Assembly: GCA_947472645.1 (NCBI GenBank) | Contig: CANJBQ010000004.1 | Location: 1-64,000, forward strand | Direction of reading: 5' to 3' | Source of the DNA: Burkholderiaceae bacterium | GTDB taxonomy: Bacteria; Pseudomonadota; Gammaproteobacteria; Burkholderiales; Burkholderiaceae | Length of the DNA stretch: 64,000 bases | Shown: positions 36,204 through 48,325 of the stretch, in pieces | How positions within the stretch are numbered: position 1 is the first letter of the stretch | Layout of the letters: the number at the start of each line of letters is the position of its first letter | Translations under genes and position numbers: made by a program | Notes under the pieces: model-generated | Database searches by the model: none | Seen by the model: the letters and a program-made list of their open reading frames with translations, nothing else | What the model was told of the DNA's origin: nothing

Positions 36204-38966
36204 CTAAACTAATACACCATGGCAATGCTTGTATTTCTTACCACTTCCACAAGGACAGGCATCATTACGGCCAACCTTAGGAACGGTATTGACGATTGGC
36301 TTTAACTTTAAGGACTGATCAGAATCTTGTTCAGCACTCTCTCCAGTCTCACTTGGGTCTGCATGCCGATACTGAACATCACCAATATTTTCTAAATCTT
36401 CTTGAATGGCGCCAGTTGCTTCATTGAGTTGTTCTGTAGAAGCAATTCTCACAGTCATGATGGTTCTAGTGATATCTTTTTTAATAGCATCTAAAAGATC
36501 TGAATATAATTCAAATGCTTCACGCCGATACTCTTGCTTTGGATCCTTCTGTGCATAACCTCGCAAATGGATACCTTGGCGCAAATAATCTAATGCCGCT
36601 AAATGCTCTCTCCAATGCGTGTCTAAACTTTGTAAAAAAACTGATCGCTCAAAAGCGGTAAAAGATGCTTGGTCTGCTTGCTGAATTTTTGCTTGATGAT
36701 TCTTTTCAACAGCCTCGAGCACCCAATCTTGTACATCCTGTATTTCAATTTGCTCTTGCTGATTCACTCTAGACTGTAACTCAACCTGAACGCCCCATTC
36801 ACTTAATAATTCACGCTCAAGACCTGCAATATCCCACTGTTCTGGAAGCGCTTCCGCATCTACATAAGTGTTAACAACGTCATTAAATACATCTTGACGT
36901 AAATTCGCAGTCAAGATACTGACATCTGTAGTTTCTAATACTTGATTTCTGAGATGATAAGTTTCACGTCTCTGATCGTTGGCAACGTCATCAAACTCTA
37001 GCAACTGTTTGCGTATATCAAAGTTTCTACCTTCAACTTTTCGCTGGGCAGACTCGATCGATCTTGTCACCATGTTAGCTTCAATGGGCTCACCTTCTGG
37101 CATTTTTAATCGATCCATAATAGATCGCAAACGCTCACCAGCAAATATGCGAAGCAAGTCATCATCTAAAGATAAATAAAATCTTGAAGAACCTGGGTCG
37201 CCTTGCCGTCCAGATCTACCCCTTAACTGATTATCGATTCTTCGACTTTCATGTCTCTCCGTGCCAATAATATGCAAGCCACCCGCTTGCACAACTTGCT
37301 CGTGCAAACTTTGCCATTCATCCTCTAATTGCTTAATTTTTTCTTTCTTTTGTTGATCATTCAAAGAATGATCTAACTCGACAAAGGTCGATTGTTTCTC
37401 CACATTTCCACCGAGCACAATATCTGTCCCACGACCGGCCATATTCGTGGCAATCGTAATCATCTTTGGTCGGCCTGCCTGAGCAATAATCTCGGCTTCA
37501 CGAGCATGCTGCTTAGCATTGAGTACCTGATGCGTTAATTTTTCTTTCGTCAACATATTTGAAATTAACTCAGAATTTTCAATCGACGTTGTACCAACTA
37601 ACGAGGGTTGACCTCTCTCAAAACACTCTTTGATGTCTGCAATCACCGCTTTATAGCGCTCTTCAGATGTTTTATAAATTTGGTCTTGCTTATCGTTTCT
37701 AGTACTGAGCCTGTTTGGCGGTATAACAACCGTTTCCAAACTATAAATTTCTTGAAACTCATAAGCCTCGGTATCAGCAGTTCCCGTCATCCCAGATAAC
37801 TTAGCGTACATTCTAAAATAATTTTGGAATGTAATCGTTGCCATCGTCTGATTCTCACTTTGAATCGCGACCCCTTCCTTTGCTTCAACAGCTTGATGCA
37901 ACCCTTCAGACCATCTTCTACCGGTCATTAAACGACCCGTGAATTCATCCACAATAATCACTTCACCGTCTTGCACGACGTAATGCTGATCTCGATTAAA
38001 TAAGGTATGTGCCCGTAATGTAGCAATTAAGTGATGCATCAACGCAATATTTTGTGGGGCATATAACGAGTCCCCCTCTTTTAACAACCCGATTTGCGCC
38101 AGAATATTTTCAGCTTTTTCATGACCACTTTCGGTCAAAAATACTTGTTGGGTTTTTTCATCAATGACATAATCGCCAGGCTTTTCGACGCCTGTACCAT
38201 CAGCTTTCTCTTCTCCGATTTGACGTTCTAAGTAACCAGGAATCACATTCATTTTGAGATAAACCTCAGTATGATCATCTGCCTGACCAGAAATAATGAG
38301 CGGCGTTCTTGCCTCATCAATCAAAATGGAATCTACTTCGTCAACAATCGCGTAATTTAAACCTCGCTGGACTCTTTGTCCTACATCATGGACCATGTTG
38401 TCACGCAAATAATCGAAGCCAAATTCGTTATTCGTACCATATGTGATGTCTGCAGCGTAAGCTTGGCGCTTCTCTTCATGCGACATTTGCGACAAATTAA
38501 TCCCTACAGTCAGCCCTAAAAAGTTATACACTTTTGACATCCACTCAGCATCTCTTTTTGCCAAGTAGTCATTTACTGTAATTACATGGACGCCTTGACC
38601 ACTTAAGGCATTCAAGAAAACTGTCAATGTTGCTGTTAAGGTTTTACCCTCTCCAGTTCTCATTTCAGCTATTTTGCCTTGATGCAGGGCCATACCACCG
38701 ATTAACTGAACATCAAAATGGCGCATTTTTAAAGCTCTTTTGCCGGCTTCACGAACCATCGCAAATGCTTGAGGCAATACATCGTCAAGTGTCTTGCCGT
38801 CTGCTAGCAATGACTTTAACTCAGCAGTTTTGGCCTTTAATTGCTCATCACTCAGAGCCTGAAATTCAGCCTCTAAGGCATTAATAAGAACAACCGTTTT
38901 GCGGTATTGCTTCAAAAGGCGGTCATTGCGACTGCCGATGATTTTCTTAATGAGTCCAGATACCAT
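36204..38966 (-). CDS. secA: Protein translocase ATPase SecA
   Basis: Motor that pushes preproteins through SecYEG. 920 residues: Walker [42 protein letters not shown] in the second ATPase half, and the C-terminal zinc finger [14 protein letters not shown] that contacts SecB. Lies between argJ and the divergent DciA-like gene. The M23 peptidase gene that often sits near secA in related genomes is absent from the short gap. Confidence 0.98.
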   Translation of the reverse strand: MVSGLIKKIIGSRNDRLLKQYRKTVVLINALEAEFQALSDEQLKAKTAELKSLLADGKTLDDVLPQAFAMVREAGKRALKMRHFDVQLIGGMALHQGKIAEMRTGEGKTLTATLTVFLNALSGQGVHVITVNDYLAKRDAEWMSKVYNFLGLTVGINLSQMSHEEKRQAYAADITYGTNNEFGFDYLRDNMVHDVGQRVQRGLNYAIVDEVDSILIDEARTPLIISGQADDHTEVYLKMNVIPGYLERQIGEEKADGTGVEKPGDYVIDEKTQQVFLTESGHEKAENILAQIGLLKEGDSLYAPQNIALMHHLIATLRAHTLFNRDQHYVVQDGEVIIVDEFTGRLMTGRRWSEGLHQAVEAKEGVAIQSENQTMATITFQNYFRMYAKLSGMTGTADTEAYEFQEIYSLETVVIPPNRLSTRNDKQDQIYKTSEERYKAVIADIKECFERGQPSLVGTTSIENSELISNMLTKEKLTHQVLNAKQHAREAEIIAQAGRPKMITIATNMAGRGTDIVLGGNVEKQSTFVELDHSLNDQQKKEKIKQLEDEWQSLHEQVVQAGGLHIIGTERHESRRIDNQLRGRSGRQGDPGSSRFYLSLDDDLLRIFAGERLRSIMDRLKMPEGEPIEANMVTRSIESAQRKVEGRNFDIRKQLLEFDDVANDQRRETYHLRNQVLETTDVSILTANLRQDVFNDVVNTYVDAEALPEQWDIAGLERELLSEWGVQVELQSRVNQQEQIEIQDVQDWVLEAVEKNHQAKIQQADQASFTAFERSVFLQSLDTHWREHLAALDYLRQGIHLRGYAQKDPKQEYRREAFELYSDLLDAIKKDITRTIMTVRIASTEQLNEATGAIQEDLENIGDVQYRHADPSETGESAEQDSDQSLKLKPIVNTVPKVGRNDACPCGSGKKYKHCHGVLV

Positions 38967-39075
38967 AATTTTCTTCGTTTAATTTCAGCATATGAGTTTA
39001 TCATTCATACATTGGTTTTTATAAAATGTTGCCGAAAACCACCACCTAACTCATTGTATTGCTTGAAGATGACCT

Positions 39076-39570
39076 ATGCCAGAAGTTAGAAAATCAAAAC
39101 ATCTATTAGAAATAGGCTCTTTTTTTCAATCCGAAACGATCGACTCTCCCGTCGCCCATCTTTTACAAGATATCAAGCAACGTAAGAATCTTCAAATAAC
39201 CCTCACTGAAGCTTTAAATAAGATGGGCTTAGGGCAGTATTCCAACGAAATTTCACTTGGTGAAATTAATGAAAAAAATGAAATTAAGTTAATTGCACAA
39301 AAAGCCGCCATCATTAGTAAGTTAAAGAATAAACTTCCTAGCTTGCTGAACTTCTTTCGCGAATCTGGATTTCCCCTAAAAGGTATTCACTTAAAAGTGA
39401 CGCCTAAGGCTGCATCGATACAGTTATCACGAAATACGGCAGAAATTGAATTGATTCCCATGACAGCGGTAAAAACGAGTAAAAAAGCTTGGGAAGATTT
39501 ACTACATGATCTTGAGATAGACTCTCCCGTGCATCAAGCCGTCAAGGCCTTACTCAAGAAGATTAATTAG
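39076..39570 (+). CDS. DUF721/DciA-like protein
   Basis: 164 residues of helix-beta character. The middle [21 protein letters not shown] and [11 protein letters not shown] resemble DUF721 domains, to which the DnaB-loading protein DciA belongs. Position next to secA and lpxC is the usual place of this gene in beta-proteobacteria. Involvement in replicative helicase loading is inferred from the family. It overlaps the convergent lpxC end by 8 bases. Confidence 0.65.
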   Translation: MPEVRKSKHLLEIGSFFQSETIDSPVAHLLQDIKQRKNLQITLTEALNKMGLGQYSNEISLGEINEKNEIKLIAQKAAIISKLKNKLPSLLNFFRESGFPLKGIHLKVTPKAASIQLSRNTAEIELIPMTAVKTSKKAWEDLLHDLEIDSPVHQAVKALLKKIN

Positions 39571-40477
39571 TTTTTTCTGTGGCAACCTGATACGCCAAAG
39601 GTGCCTGTGACATCTGCTCAAAACTAACAACTTCATAACTATCGGGCTGAGAAAACATCTTACGTAATAAAAGATTGTTTAAGGCATGGCCTGATTTTTC
39701 AGCGACATAAGTACCAATAATCGCATGACCAGCTAAATAGAGGTCTCCAATGGCATCTAAAATTTTATGACGAACAAACTCATCTTCATAACGAAGCTCT
39801 TCATTATTTAAAATCCGATGCTCATCTAAAACAATGGCGTTGTCTAAACTTCCCCCTCGAGCTAATCCTACCTCTCTTAATGCCTCGACTTCGTGAGCAA
39901 AACCAAAAGTTCGTGCTCGACCAATTTCTTTAACATAGCTAGTTTCATCAAAATCAATAACACATCGTTGACCGGTCTTATCTAATGCAGGGTGTTTAAA
40001 GTCAATTGTAAAATCTAATTTAAAGCCAAAATGTGGCTCCAATCTCGCCAATTTATCACCGTCAGTGACTTCAATGATCTTTTTGATTTTTATGAATTTT
40101 CTGGGCGCTTCCTGTATTGCAAGGCCTGCGGATTGGATTAAAAATAAAAAAGATGCCGCACTGCCATCCATAATCGGGATTTCTTCACCATCAATCTCGA
40201 CTAGCAAGTTATCAACCCCCAAACCTGCACACGCTGATAACAAATGTTCAACCGTCGATATGCGACTATCGCCGATTTGTAAAACACTCGCTAATCTTGT
40301 ATCTGATACATACTCTGCCTTTGCAGGAATCTGTATTTGTGACTCTTGATCAATTCGTACAAATGTAATCCCAGAGTTAATGGGTGCAGGCTTCAAAAAT
40401 AAGTTGGATCGATTACCCGAATGAAGACCTATACCAACAGTCTTAATTGCTTCAGTGATCGTTTGCTGCTTCAACAT
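39563..40477 (-). CDS. lpxC: UDP-3-O-acyl-N-acetylglucosamine deacetylase LpxC
   Basis: Committed zinc enzyme of lipid A synthesis. 304 residues. Zinc ligands: His in [12 protein letters not shown] (about residue 78), His and Asp in [10 protein letters not shown] (about 236-240); the catalytic His is in KSGHALNN. It starts 28 bases after the peroxiredoxin gene, close to the end of dcw as in E. coli, though peroxiredoxin intervenes. Confidence 0.98.
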   Translation of the reverse strand: MLKQQTITEAIKTVGIGLHSGNRSNLFLKPAPINSGITFVRIDQESQIQIPAKAEYVSDTRLASVLQIGDSRISTVEHLLSACAGLGVDNLLVEIDGEEIPIMDGSAASFLFLIQSAGLAIQEAPRKFIKIKKIIEVTDGDKLARLEPHFGFKLDFTIDFKHPALDKTGQRCVIDFDETSYVKEIGRARTFGFAHEVEALREVGLARGGSLDNAIVLDEHRILNNEELRYEDEFVRHKILDAIGDLYLAGHAIIGTYVAEKSGHALNNLLLRKMFSQPDSYEVVSFEQMSQAPLAYQVATEKTN

Positions 40478-40505
40478 ATTTTTTATTCCTACACCATTAA
40501 GGTTC

Positions 40506-41006
40506 TTAGATGCTAGCTAAAACTGCCTGAGCGCCACTAACTTCGAATTTACCTGGACCTTCAACGGCAATATGCTTCACAACACCATTATCAATAACCA
40601 TGGCATAACGTTGCGAACGGACGCCTAAACCTCTTGCAACTAAGTCAAGCTCTAAGCCTAAAGCTTTTGTCCACTCAGCACTTCCATCAGCCATCATGCG
40701 CACTTTTTTTCCAACTTTTAAATTGTCACCCCATGCACCCATGACAAATGCATCATTTACGGAAACACACCAAACCTCGTCAATACCTTTAGATTTGACG
40801 GCGTCAAAATGTTCTACATAACTTGGGACATGTTGTGCTGAACATGTTGGAGTAAAAGCACCCGGCAAGCCAAAAACAATAATTTTCTTACCTGTTACGA
40901 TGTCAGATACTTTAAATGCATTAGGTCCAATCGTGCAACCCGGCGTTTCTTCAGCAATATATTCATACAATGTAGCGTTTGGTACTTCTTGATTTAAAGC
41001 AATCAT
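40506..41006 (-). CDS. Peroxiredoxin, Prx5-like
   Basis: 166-residue thiol peroxidase with the peroxidatic Cys in [15 protein letters not shown] (about residue 55) and [13 protein letters not shown], as in Prx5 (AhpE/hyPrx-type without the glutaredoxin domain). Reduces H2O2 and alkyl peroxides. AGGAGAG precedes the ATG. The gene is separated from ftsZ by a long inverted repeat that likely ends the dcw transcript. Confidence 0.93.
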   Translation of the reverse strand: MIALNQEVPNATLYEYIAEETPGCTIGPNAFKVSDIVTGKKIIVFGLPGAFTPTCSAQHVPSYVEHFDAVKSKGIDEVWCVSVNDAFVMGAWGDNLKVGKKVRMMADGSAEWTKALGLELDLVARGLGVRSQRYAMVIDNGVVKHIAVEGPGKFEVSGAQAVLASI

Positions 41007-41020
41007 CTTTCTCTCCTGTT

Positions 41021-41110
41021 AAAAAAATCAATCCTTCACTATACAGATAGTATCGTAGTCGTCGTCAATTGGAGGAACGAACCACCAAAATATAGTAAAG
41101 GATTGATTTT
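41021..41110 (-). terminator. Long inverted repeat and terminator after ftsZ
   Basis: Two 20-base arms (41024-41043 and 41091-41110) are complementary at 19 of 20 positions, with a 47-base loop. On the minus strand the second arm ends in a run of seven T. It sits 12 bases after the ftsZ stop. The large loop is unusual for a simple terminator. Confidence 0.7.
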
Positions 41111-41121
41111 ACAGGGGGAGT

Positions 41122-42435
41122 TTAGTCAGCTTGTTTCCTTAAAAAAGCAGGGATATCATAAAACTCTGTCCCTTTTTCCAACATCGTTCTAGCCTGTGGA
41201 GAACTCGAAGCGCCTAAACTTGTTGGGGCAACACGGTTTGGAGATTGCCTAAATACAGATGGAATACTAGCGTCTGTGTCTGCAACGCCACTTTCTAAAG
41301 ACGTTTGACCCATCGTAGGAATACTAGTGGCATACCCTGATGTTACCTTATGCATCGCTGCCGTTGTTATTGGACTAGTCGGTTGAAAAACACTTAAGTC
41401 TGCCATTGTTGGCATTTGGCCGTATGTTCCTGTAGCCTGCTCGCGCCAAACCACCTCTACCTGACCTGACTGACTTTTCTTCCCGCCATTTAGACCCGTC
41501 GCAACAACCGTAACACGTATTGCATCAGCTAAGGACTCATCATAAACAGTTCCAAAGATAATCGTTGCATCTTCTGCCGCATAGCCCCGAATTGCGGCCA
41601 TCACTTCTCTTGTTTCCGAAAGCTTTAATGAGCGACTAGCCGTAATATTGACCAACACTCCTCTTGCTCCTGATAAATCAACTCCCTCTAGCAACGGTGA
41701 AGCAACTGCTGCTTCAGCCGCTAAGCGAGCGCGATCAACGCCACTCACTGTAGCCGTTCCCATCATGGCTTTACCTTGCTCACTCATGACAGTTTTTACA
41801 TCCTCAAAGTCAACGTTAATTAAGCCATGCTCATTAATGATTTCAGCAATGCCTGCTACTGCATTGTGTAAAACATCATCTGCAGTACTAAATGCTGTAT
41901 GCATTTCTGCATCTTCTCCCATTACCTCAAATAGTTTCTCATTTAAAACAACAATTAAAGAGTCAACGTGCTGCTCTAACTCACGCGCACCCTCTTCAGC
42001 AACTTTTGATCGCTTCGCACCCTCGAAATCAAATGGCTTACTCACGACTCCAACAGTCAAAATACCCATTTCTTTCGCAATTTGCGCAACAACGGGAGCT
42101 GCTCCAGTCCCAGTTCCACCGCCCATACCTGCGGTAATAAATACCATGTGTGCACCCTGCAAACAATCAGCAATTCTTGTTCTTGCCTCTTGCGCAGATA
42201 ATGCTCCAACTTCTGGTCTTGCCCCAGCTCCAAGCCCAGATTCACCGAGTTGCATATTCACTTCTGCTTTTGAGCGCTTTAATGCGCCAGCATCCGTATT
42301 CATACATATAAATTCAACACCTTGAACACCACGACGAATCATGTGTTGTACGGCATTGCCCCCAGCGCCACCAACTCCGACCACACGTATGTTGGTCTTT
42401 CCGGCAACATTGACATCTAAAATTTCAAATTCCAT
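41122..42435 (-). CDS. ftsZ: Cell division GTPase FtsZ
   Basis: Tubulin homologue forming the Z-ring. 437 residues: RVVGVGGAGGNAV, tubulin signature GMGGGTGTGAAPVVA (about residue 105), synergy loop GHGLINVDFEDVKTVM region, a Thr/Ser/Pro-rich linker (about 340-420), and the conserved C-terminal peptide DIPAFLRKQAD that binds FtsA, ZipA and ZapD. GGAGG precedes the ATG. Unlike most dcw genes it has a 60-base gap upstream, which could hold an extra promoter. Confidence 0.99.
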   Translation of the reverse strand: MEFEILDVNVAGKTNIRVVGVGGAGGNAVQHMIRRGVQGVEFICMNTDAGALKRSKAEVNMQLGESGLGAGARPEVGALSAQEARTRIADCLQGAHMVFITAGMGGGTGTGAAPVVAQIAKEMGILTVGVVSKPFDFEGAKRSKVAEEGARELEQHVDSLIVVLNEKLFEVMGEDAEMHTAFSTADDVLHNAVAGIAEIINEHGLINVDFEDVKTVMSEQGKAMMGTATVSGVDRARLAAEAAVASPLLEGVDLSGARGVLVNITASRSLKLSETREVMAAIRGYAAEDATIIFGTVYDESLADAIRVTVVATGLNGGKKSQSGQVEVVWREQATGTYGQMPTMADLSVFQPTSPITTAAMHKVTSGYATSIPTMGQTSLESGVADTDASIPSVFRQSPNRVAPTSLGASSSPQARTMLEKGTEFYDIPAFLRKQAD

Positions 42436-42495
42436 ACTTCCTCCAAGGTTAAATACAACTGACGATTGACGACTACTTTAAAAACACCTACAAAC

Positions 42496-43725
42496 TTAAA
42501 AATTACCGGTAAACCACTCTCGAATTCTTTTAGCAATTCCTCCAAGTGGAATCGATTTATTAGCCTCTTGGCCCTGTATCATTTGCATACGCCCTTCTCT
42601 TAATAAACCAATACTTGCAGAATATTTAGGGTGGCGAATAACGTCTTTTAAATGACCGCTGTAATCAGGCACACCGATTCTGCAGGGCTTATTAAATACT
42701 TCCTCGGCCAAATCCTCAATACCTGGCATGCTCGCACAACCACCTGTCAATACAACACCGGCCGGCACTAAATGCATATATCCGGAATGCTCCAAAGCAT
42801 CCATAACGAATTTAAATAACTCTTCAACCCTCGGTTCAATGACCGCTGCAAGGGATTGTCTTGAGATCGGCTTGGACTCGCGATCACCAATCCCTGGGAC
42901 TTCTAACATGGACTGTGGATCTGCTAATGATTGTTTGGCAATGCCATGCTGAATTTTTAGATCTTCAGCATCCATCGTTGGCGTTCGTAATGCCATAGCA
43001 ATATCATTCGTGATTTGATCACCACCTAATGGAATAACTTCGGTATAACGAATTGCTCCTTGAGAAAATATAGCAATATCAGTAGTACCACCACCGATAT
43101 CAACTAAAACAACTCCCATTTCTTTTTCGTCTTCAGTAAGTACCGCTAATCCGGAAGATAAAGGTTGAACAACGAGTTCGTTCACCTCAAGGCCGCAACG
43201 TCGAATACATTTAATAATGTTTTGTATCGCACTGTCTGCGCCAGTGACAATATGTGCCTTTACTTCTAATTTCTGCCCACTCATCCCAATCGGATCTCGA
43301 ACGTCCTCTTGGTTATCAATCAAAAACTCTTGTATTAACATATGCAGGATTTGCTGATCAGTCGGAATATTGACTGGCTTAGCATTTTCTATCACTCTTT
43401 CAACATCTAAGGCAGAGACCTCTTTATCTCTAATAGCATACATACCAGTACTGTTATAGCTTTGAACGTGATTTCCTGAAATAATGGTAAAAACATTTTC
43501 TACACGACACTGCGCCATTACTTCAGCTTCTTCAAGTGCTTTTTGTATTGACTTAACAGTATCTTCAATATTGACTACAACACCTTTTTTGATTCCTTTT
43601 GACGGGGTACTTCCAATACCTATAACATCAAATTCTCCAGTTTCATGGACCTCAGCAACAAGTGCTACCACCTTGGATGTGCCAATATCCAAGCCAACTA
43701 GCAAGTTACGATTATCTTTACTCAT
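42496..43725 (-). CDS. ftsA: Cell division protein FtsA
   Basis: Actin-like ATPase that tethers FtsZ to the membrane. 409 residues: phosphate-1 VGLDIGTSKVVALV, phosphate-2 VLVDIGGGTTDIAI (about residue 205), adenosine motif VVLTGGCASMPG. The C-terminal amphipathic helix is AKRIREWFTGNF. Starts with an ATGA overlap onto ftsQ. Confidence 0.98.
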   Translation of the reverse strand: MSKDNRNLLVGLDIGTSKVVALVAEVHETGEFDVIGIGSTPSKGIKKGVVVNIEDTVKSIQKALEEAEVMAQCRVENVFTIISGNHVQSYNSTGMYAIRDKEVSALDVERVIENAKPVNIPTDQQILHMLIQEFLIDNQEDVRDPIGMSGQKLEVKAHIVTGADSAIQNIIKCIRRCGLEVNELVVQPLSSGLAVLTEDEKEMGVVLVDIGGGTTDIAIFSQGAIRYTEVIPLGGDQITNDIAMALRTPTMDAEDLKIQHGIAKQSLADPQSMLEVPGIGDRESKPISRQSLAAVIEPRVEELFKFVMDALEHSGYMHLVPAGVVLTGGCASMPGIEDLAEEVFNKPCRIGVPDYSGHLKDVIRHPKYSASIGLLREGRMQMIQGQEANKSIPLGGIAKRIREWFTGNF

Positions 43726-44792
43726 TCACTCTTCCGTCCATCTATCATTTTTGTTTTTTGTAAATCATTCACATTATTTTTTGATGCCGTCTCTAAAGTT
43801 TCTTGATGGAGCCGATTTACCTTTTTACGACCGCTATCTTGTAAGGCCTCTTCTATAACAACAGTTCCTAGTACAAGTTCTTTTGCCTTGGATTCTGTTT
43901 TTGATGCTCCCCGAATTGCAAAGCCATTGGCATAACGTAAGTCGACATACTCAATTTTGTTAGGTAATTTTTCTTTGGCATCTGGCCAAACTTTAAAAAA
44001 ACGATTCAGCCTTGTTTTTAATTGGCTTCTATCTTTTTGATCCAAATCTCGACCCAATTCAAAAGTCATTCCATTATCTAATTTGGCCGTCCACGAATAT
44101 CGTGAGCTTAAATTTAAGGATGTCACTTTTGCTTGAAATGGTATAAACCATTCATTTAACTGTTGATAAAGGTCCATCACCTCTTTATTACTATTCATTG
44201 GTCCCGAAAATTCGACTAAATTTTTATATAACTCGGCTTCAGCTAAATTCACCGTAAATAATTCGCCATACTGATTAATTAATTTAGCTCCTTCATTTGA
44301 TCCCCACATCCCAACAGGCTCTTGTTCCTCTATAGTGACAATGAGTCCATTTGGCCAAACTCTTCTGACGCTTGCCGATCTCACCCAAGATAACTCTTCA
44401 AATATTTTTCGAGTTACATCTAGACGAATGCTAAAAAAGTTACCGGTTAATTGATTAACGACTTTGGAGCGCACTAAAGCTTGATTGATGTGTGCTAAGT
44501 TCTGATCATTATTACTTTGTAATTGAATTTGGTTAATGGTAAAAACTGGACGTTGACCAATCCAAAATAAAACCCATAACAAAATTAACCCCATAAAAGC
44601 AAACAAGATGAAATGTGTGAGCTTTTTCATGCGTTCAGCCGAATTCCATATGGGAGAACAAACGAAAGCTAAAATCGTTACAAATCCTAATAACATTCCT
44701 TTTATCGTCGATAAAAAGCCGTTCAACAAAACCTCACCAAAGGATATTTGCTGCGACTTATTTTTAATAGCATTTACAGTGTTTGAACTCAT
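43722..44792 (-). CDS. ftsQ: Cell division protein FtsQ
   Basis: Bitopic divisome protein linking early and late proteins. Cytoplasmic N-terminus, one or two hydrophobic segments (about 34-50 and 60-78), then a POTRA domain beginning [23 protein letters not shown] and the FtsQ domain [26 protein letters not shown]. At 356 residues it is longer than E. coli FtsQ (276), with a basic C-terminal tail. Joined to ddl by an ATGA overlap. Confidence 0.95.
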   Translation of the reverse strand: MSSNTVNAIKNKSQQISFGEVLLNGFLSTIKGMLLGFVTILAFVCSPIWNSAERMKKLTHFILFAFMGLILLWVLFWIGQRPVFTINQIQLQSNNDQNLAHINQALVRSKVVNQLTGNFFSIRLDVTRKIFEELSWVRSASVRRVWPNGLIVTIEEQEPVGMWGSNEGAKLINQYGELFTVNLAEAELYKNLVEFSGPMNSNKEVMDLYQQLNEWFIPFQAKVTSLNLSSRYSWTAKLDNGMTFELGRDLDQKDRSQLKTRLNRFFKVWPDAKEKLPNKIEYVDLRYANGFAIRGASKTESKAKELVLGTVVIEEALQDSGRKKVNRLHQETLETASKNNVNDLQKTKMIDGRKSE

Positions 44793-45814
44793 CCCTGCTC
44801 CTCGCTCATCAGATTTTGAGCTTGTCTAAAATTTTGAGTTGTTTGATGTAATATCCATAAAACCAATTTTTCATATGAAACACCAGCCTGTTTTGCTGCC
44901 ATAGGAACTAATGAATGAGAAGTCATTCCAGGTGAGGTATTCATCTCTAGTAAATATGGCTTGTTGGATTTTTGGTCAATCATGATATCTGCTCGACCCC
45001 ATCCGGAGCATCCTAAAACTTGATATGAACGAATCGCTAACTCTTCTACTGATTTTTCTAACTGCGAATTTAACTCCGGCGGACAAATGTACTTGGTATC
45101 ATTTGAAAAATATTTATGGTGATAATCGTAATTAGCTTCAGGTGCTTTTATTTTTATAATGGGTAAAGCTTTTACATTATCTCCATAGCCAAGTACAGGA
45201 CAAGTTAATTCATCTCCGATAATGCATTCTTCGGCCATGACATCACGATCTAATTTGGCAGCCAACTCATATGCTGCCTGTAACTCAGTGGCTTGTTTGA
45301 CTTTTGTTAGGCCTAAAGAGGATCCTTCCCTTGACGGTTTAACAATAATTGGTAAACCAAGTTCATCGACTACCTGTTTCCAATTTGTCTGCTGATGTAA
45401 CATCACAAATTTGGGGGTTGATAATCCCTGACTCAACCACAAGTTTTTAGTCACTTTTTTATCGATCGCCAGCGCAGATGCCAATACACCACTTCCAGTG
45501 TAAGGAATATCTAATTGCTCTAGCAATCCTTGCATTGTTCCATCTTCTCCAAAGCGCCCGTGTAAAGCAATAAATACTCGATCAAATTTTTGTTTAGATA
45601 GATCGGAAATATGTTGAATGCCTGGATCAAATCCTTGAACATCAATTCCAAAACTTTGTAATGCTTTAAGAACTCCATGACCGGATTGCAAAGAAATTAC
45701 TCTCTCGCCCGATTTTCCACCTAAAAGCACGCCAACCCTTCCATATATCGACGGGTCTAACTGTTGATATATCTCTTCTACTTGCTGTGCCCAAGATGAT
45801 GCCTGCTTACTCAT
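44789..45814 (-). CDS. ddl: D-alanine--D-alanine ligase
   Basis: Makes D-Ala-D-Ala for the peptidoglycan stem. ATP-grasp fold: [39 protein letters not shown] and [14 protein letters not shown]. The ORF track starts five codons early at a TTG; ATG 45814 has GGAGGAG four bases upstream and gives 341 residues. It overlaps the end of murC by 8 bases. Confidence 0.97.
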   Translation of the reverse strand: MSKQASSWAQQVEEIYQQLDPSIYGRVGVLLGGKSGERVISLQSGHGVLKALQSFGIDVQGFDPGIQHISDLSKQKFDRVFIALHGRFGEDGTMQGLLEQLDIPYTGSGVLASALAIDKKVTKNLWLSQGLSTPKFVMLHQQTNWKQVVDELGLPIIVKPSREGSSLGLTKVKQATELQAAYELAAKLDRDVMAEECIIGDELTCPVLGYGDNVKALPIIKIKAPEANYDYHHKYFSNDTKYICPPELNSQLEKSVEELAIRSYQVLGCSGWGRADIMIDQKSNKPYLLEMNTSPGMTSHSLVPMAAKQAGVSYEKLVLWILHQTTQNFRQAQNLMSEEQG

Positions 45815-47246
45815 GATGCTCCTCCGCAAGCTTGGCTGGTATCGCAGAAATAGATCCTGCTCCCATCGTAATAACTACATCACCGTCTTGCAGGTGTTGC
45901 CGGATGACCCCGGGTAATTTCTTAATATCTGACTCGAACCATAACTGACTATCCTTCAACAAATGATCTGCAGAGGTCTTCATACTTTTTTGAATCGCAT
46001 CAATCAGACTAGGGCTATCTGTGCCTTTGATTTTAGGCTCTCCCGCAGGATATACATCCGTCAAGATGACAGCATCAAAATCCTGCAGTACCCTAACAAA
46101 ATCTCCGAAACAATCTCTTGTCCGTGTGTAACGATGCGGCTGAAATACCAAGACTAAACGGCGATTCTGAAATGCCCCTCTAGCCGCCGCCAAAGTGGCT
46201 GCCATCTCTACAGGGTGATGGCCATAGTCGTCGATTAATGTAAAGTGACCGCCCTGCTTTAATGAAATTTCTCCATGCCGAGTAAATCGTCTGCCAACAC
46301 CTTTAAACTCTCTTAGTGCTGTAATAATGGCCTCATCACTGACGCCCAGCTCTGTTGCAACTGCAATAGCAGCAAGGGCATTGCGGACATTATGAACGCC
46401 AGGAAGATTCAACAATATTTCAATAGGGCCTGGGACAGGACCATGTCGTCGTACAGTTTTTCTCGTAACGGTAAATCGCATTAAAGAATCTTCTGCTCTA
46501 ACATCATGCGCCTGAACGTCTGCATCATCTGATAAACCATACTTCAACACCGATTGAGAGACAAAAGGCAATAAATCTCTGACATTCTCATCATCAATAC
46601 ATAAAATAGCAACACCATAGAATGGCATTTTTTGTGTAAATTGAACAAAAGCTTGTTTCAATTTAGCCATTGAATGCTGATATGTTTCCATATGATCTGC
46701 ATCAATATTAGTGATCACCTCCATCGTTGGAAGTAAATTTAAAAATGAGGCGTCAGACTCATCAGCCTCGGCAACGATGAACTCCCCAGTACCTAAACGA
46801 GCATTAGCCCCCGCTGAATTTAATCTTCCACCAATCACAAATGTTGGATCTAATTTACCTTCTGCTAAGATCGATGCAACTAAACTCGTTGTGGTTGTTT
46901 TACCATGCGTCCCTGCAATAGCAATGCCTTGCTTTAAGCGCATTAACTCACCCAACATGACCGCTCTTTGAATCACAGGTACATGCGCCGCACGTGCCGC
47001 TAAAATTTCAGGATTATCCCCCGTTACCGCTGTAGAAATAACTACGGCTTCAGCATTACCAATATGTTTTGCATTGTGGCCAATATAAATTTGCGCACCA
47101 AATTCTTTTAATCTTTGTGTCGTTGCACTTTCTGCAATATCAGAGCCACTCACCCGATATCCTAAATTTAATAGAACCTCTGCAATGCCACTCATTCCGG
47201 CACCACCAATGCCCACAAAATGAATCTGTTGAACAATGTGTTTCAT
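45807..47246 (-). CDS. murC: UDP-N-acetylmuramate--L-alanine ligase MurC
   Basis: Adds the first stem-peptide residue, L-Ala. 479 residues: [18 protein letters not shown] at the N-terminus (UDP binding), ATP site [14 protein letters not shown] (about residue 115), [10 protein letters not shown] and the C-terminal [13 protein letters not shown] overlap with murG upstream. Confidence 0.98.
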   Translation of the reverse strand: MKHIVQQIHFVGIGGAGMSGIAEVLLNLGYRVSGSDIAESATTQRLKEFGAQIYIGHNAKHIGNAEAVVISTAVTGDNPEILAARAAHVPVIQRAVMLGELMRLKQGIAIAGTHGKTTTTSLVASILAEGKLDPTFVIGGRLNSAGANARLGTGEFIVAEADESDASFLNLLPTMEVITNIDADHMETYQHSMAKLKQAFVQFTQKMPFYGVAILCIDDENVRDLLPFVSQSVLKYGLSDDADVQAHDVRAEDSLMRFTVTRKTVRRHGPVPGPIEILLNLPGVHNVRNALAAIAVATELGVSDEAIITALREFKGVGRRFTRHGEISLKQGGHFTLIDDYGHHPVEMAATLAAARGAFQNRRLVLVFQPHRYTRTRDCFGDFVRVLQDFDAVILTDVYPAGEPKIKGTDSPSLIDAIQKSMKTSADHLLKDSQLWFESDIKKLPGVIRQHLQDGDVVITMGAGSISAIPAKLAEEHHE

Positions 47247-48325
47247 GCGAGACTCACTTCTTTACAGATTTCTGCAACACGTGCAGTCGCAAAAGGTTTT
47301 GCTAATGTTTGTGCTTGCTTTGACATTTCTAACAATTGCTCACGATGAGTAGACTGCAACCATAATGAGAGCAGTTCTGGAGTTAGCTTGGACTGAGGCA
47401 TTAACACCGCAGCACCTTCACGTGACAAAAATTGTGCATTGGAGGTTTGATGATCATCAACTGCAGATGGGAATGGCACTAAATAAGATGCCACCCCACA
47501 GGCGGCTAATTCAGTAACCGTCATCGCTCCCGATCGACAAATCACAACGTCTGCCTCTGCGTATGCTTTTGCCATATCTTCGATAAAGGGAACTAAGTTG
47601 GCAGATACTCCAACTTTCTCATAATTGGTTATTAATTGCGCTAAGTTCTTTTGCCCAGCCTGATGCGTGACAAATGGTCTCTTGTCTTGCGGTATTAGCG
47701 CCATTGCTTTTGGCACGATGTCGTTTAATGCCTGAGCACCTAAACTACCTCCAATAACCAGCACACGCAAATTACCAGTTCGTCCCTGAAAACGATCATC
47801 TGGTAAGGGTAGTTGTAATAAATCAGCCCTGAGTGGATTACCGACCCACTCTGAATGAGGCAATGCGTCTGGAAATGCACATAAACTTCGGGAAGCAATT
47901 TTAGCCAAGATCTTATTGGCTAATCCAGCAACCGAATTTTGTTCATGCAAAACCAATGGATAACCAGTCAATGCAGCAACCAACCCTGCCGGAAATGTAA
48001 TATACCCTCCCATACCAAGCAATACATTCGGCTTGACTCTTTTAATAATCCGTAAACTTTGTATAGACGCTTTAATAAGGTTATAAGGTAATAACAGTTT
48101 TGTTTTTAATCCCTTACCTCTTAGCCCTCCAAACAGAACCGATTCAAAAGCAATACCTTTACTGGTGATAATTTGATATTCCATTCCTTGTTCATTACCC
48201 AACCAATAAACTCGCCAACCCTCTAAACGCAGATACTCAGCCACAGCAAGGCCAGGGAATATATGCCCTCCAGTGCCACCAGCCATGATCAGTATAGCTT
48301 TCGTCGTTGGCGATAAAAAAGTCAT
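47243..48325 (-). CDS. murG: MurG, lipid II-forming GlcNAc transferase
   Basis: Peripheral inner-membrane glycosyltransferase turning lipid I into lipid II. 360 residues: [16 protein letters not shown] (G-loop 1), [13 protein letters not shown] (G-loop 2), [13 protein letters not shown] (G-loop 3) and the UDP-GlcNAc site [21 protein letters not shown] overlap with ftsW. Confidence 0.98.
   Translation of the reverse strand: MTFLSPTTKAILIMAGGTGGHIFPGLAVAEYLRLEGWRVYWLGNEQGMEYQIITSKGIAFESVLFGGLRGKGLKTKLLLPYNLIKASIQSLRIIKRVKPNVLLGMGGYITFPAGLVAALTGYPLVLHEQNSVAGLANKILAKIASRSLCAFPDALPHSEWVGNPLRADLLQLPLPDDRFQGRTGNLRVLVIGGSLGAQALNDIVPKAMALIPQDKRPFVTHQAGQKNLAQLITNYEKVGVSANLVPFIEDMAKAYAEADVVICRSGAMTVTELAACGVASYLVPFPSAVDDHQTSNAQFLSREGAAVLMPQSKLTPELLSLWLQSTHREQLLEMSKQAQTLAKPFATARVAEICKEVSLA

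Noticed and set aside
41648-42325. 225-residue ORF antisense to ftsZ
   Set aside because: Shadow of ftsZ codon bias: Ser/Thr/Pro/Ala-rich, no domain, no start signal.
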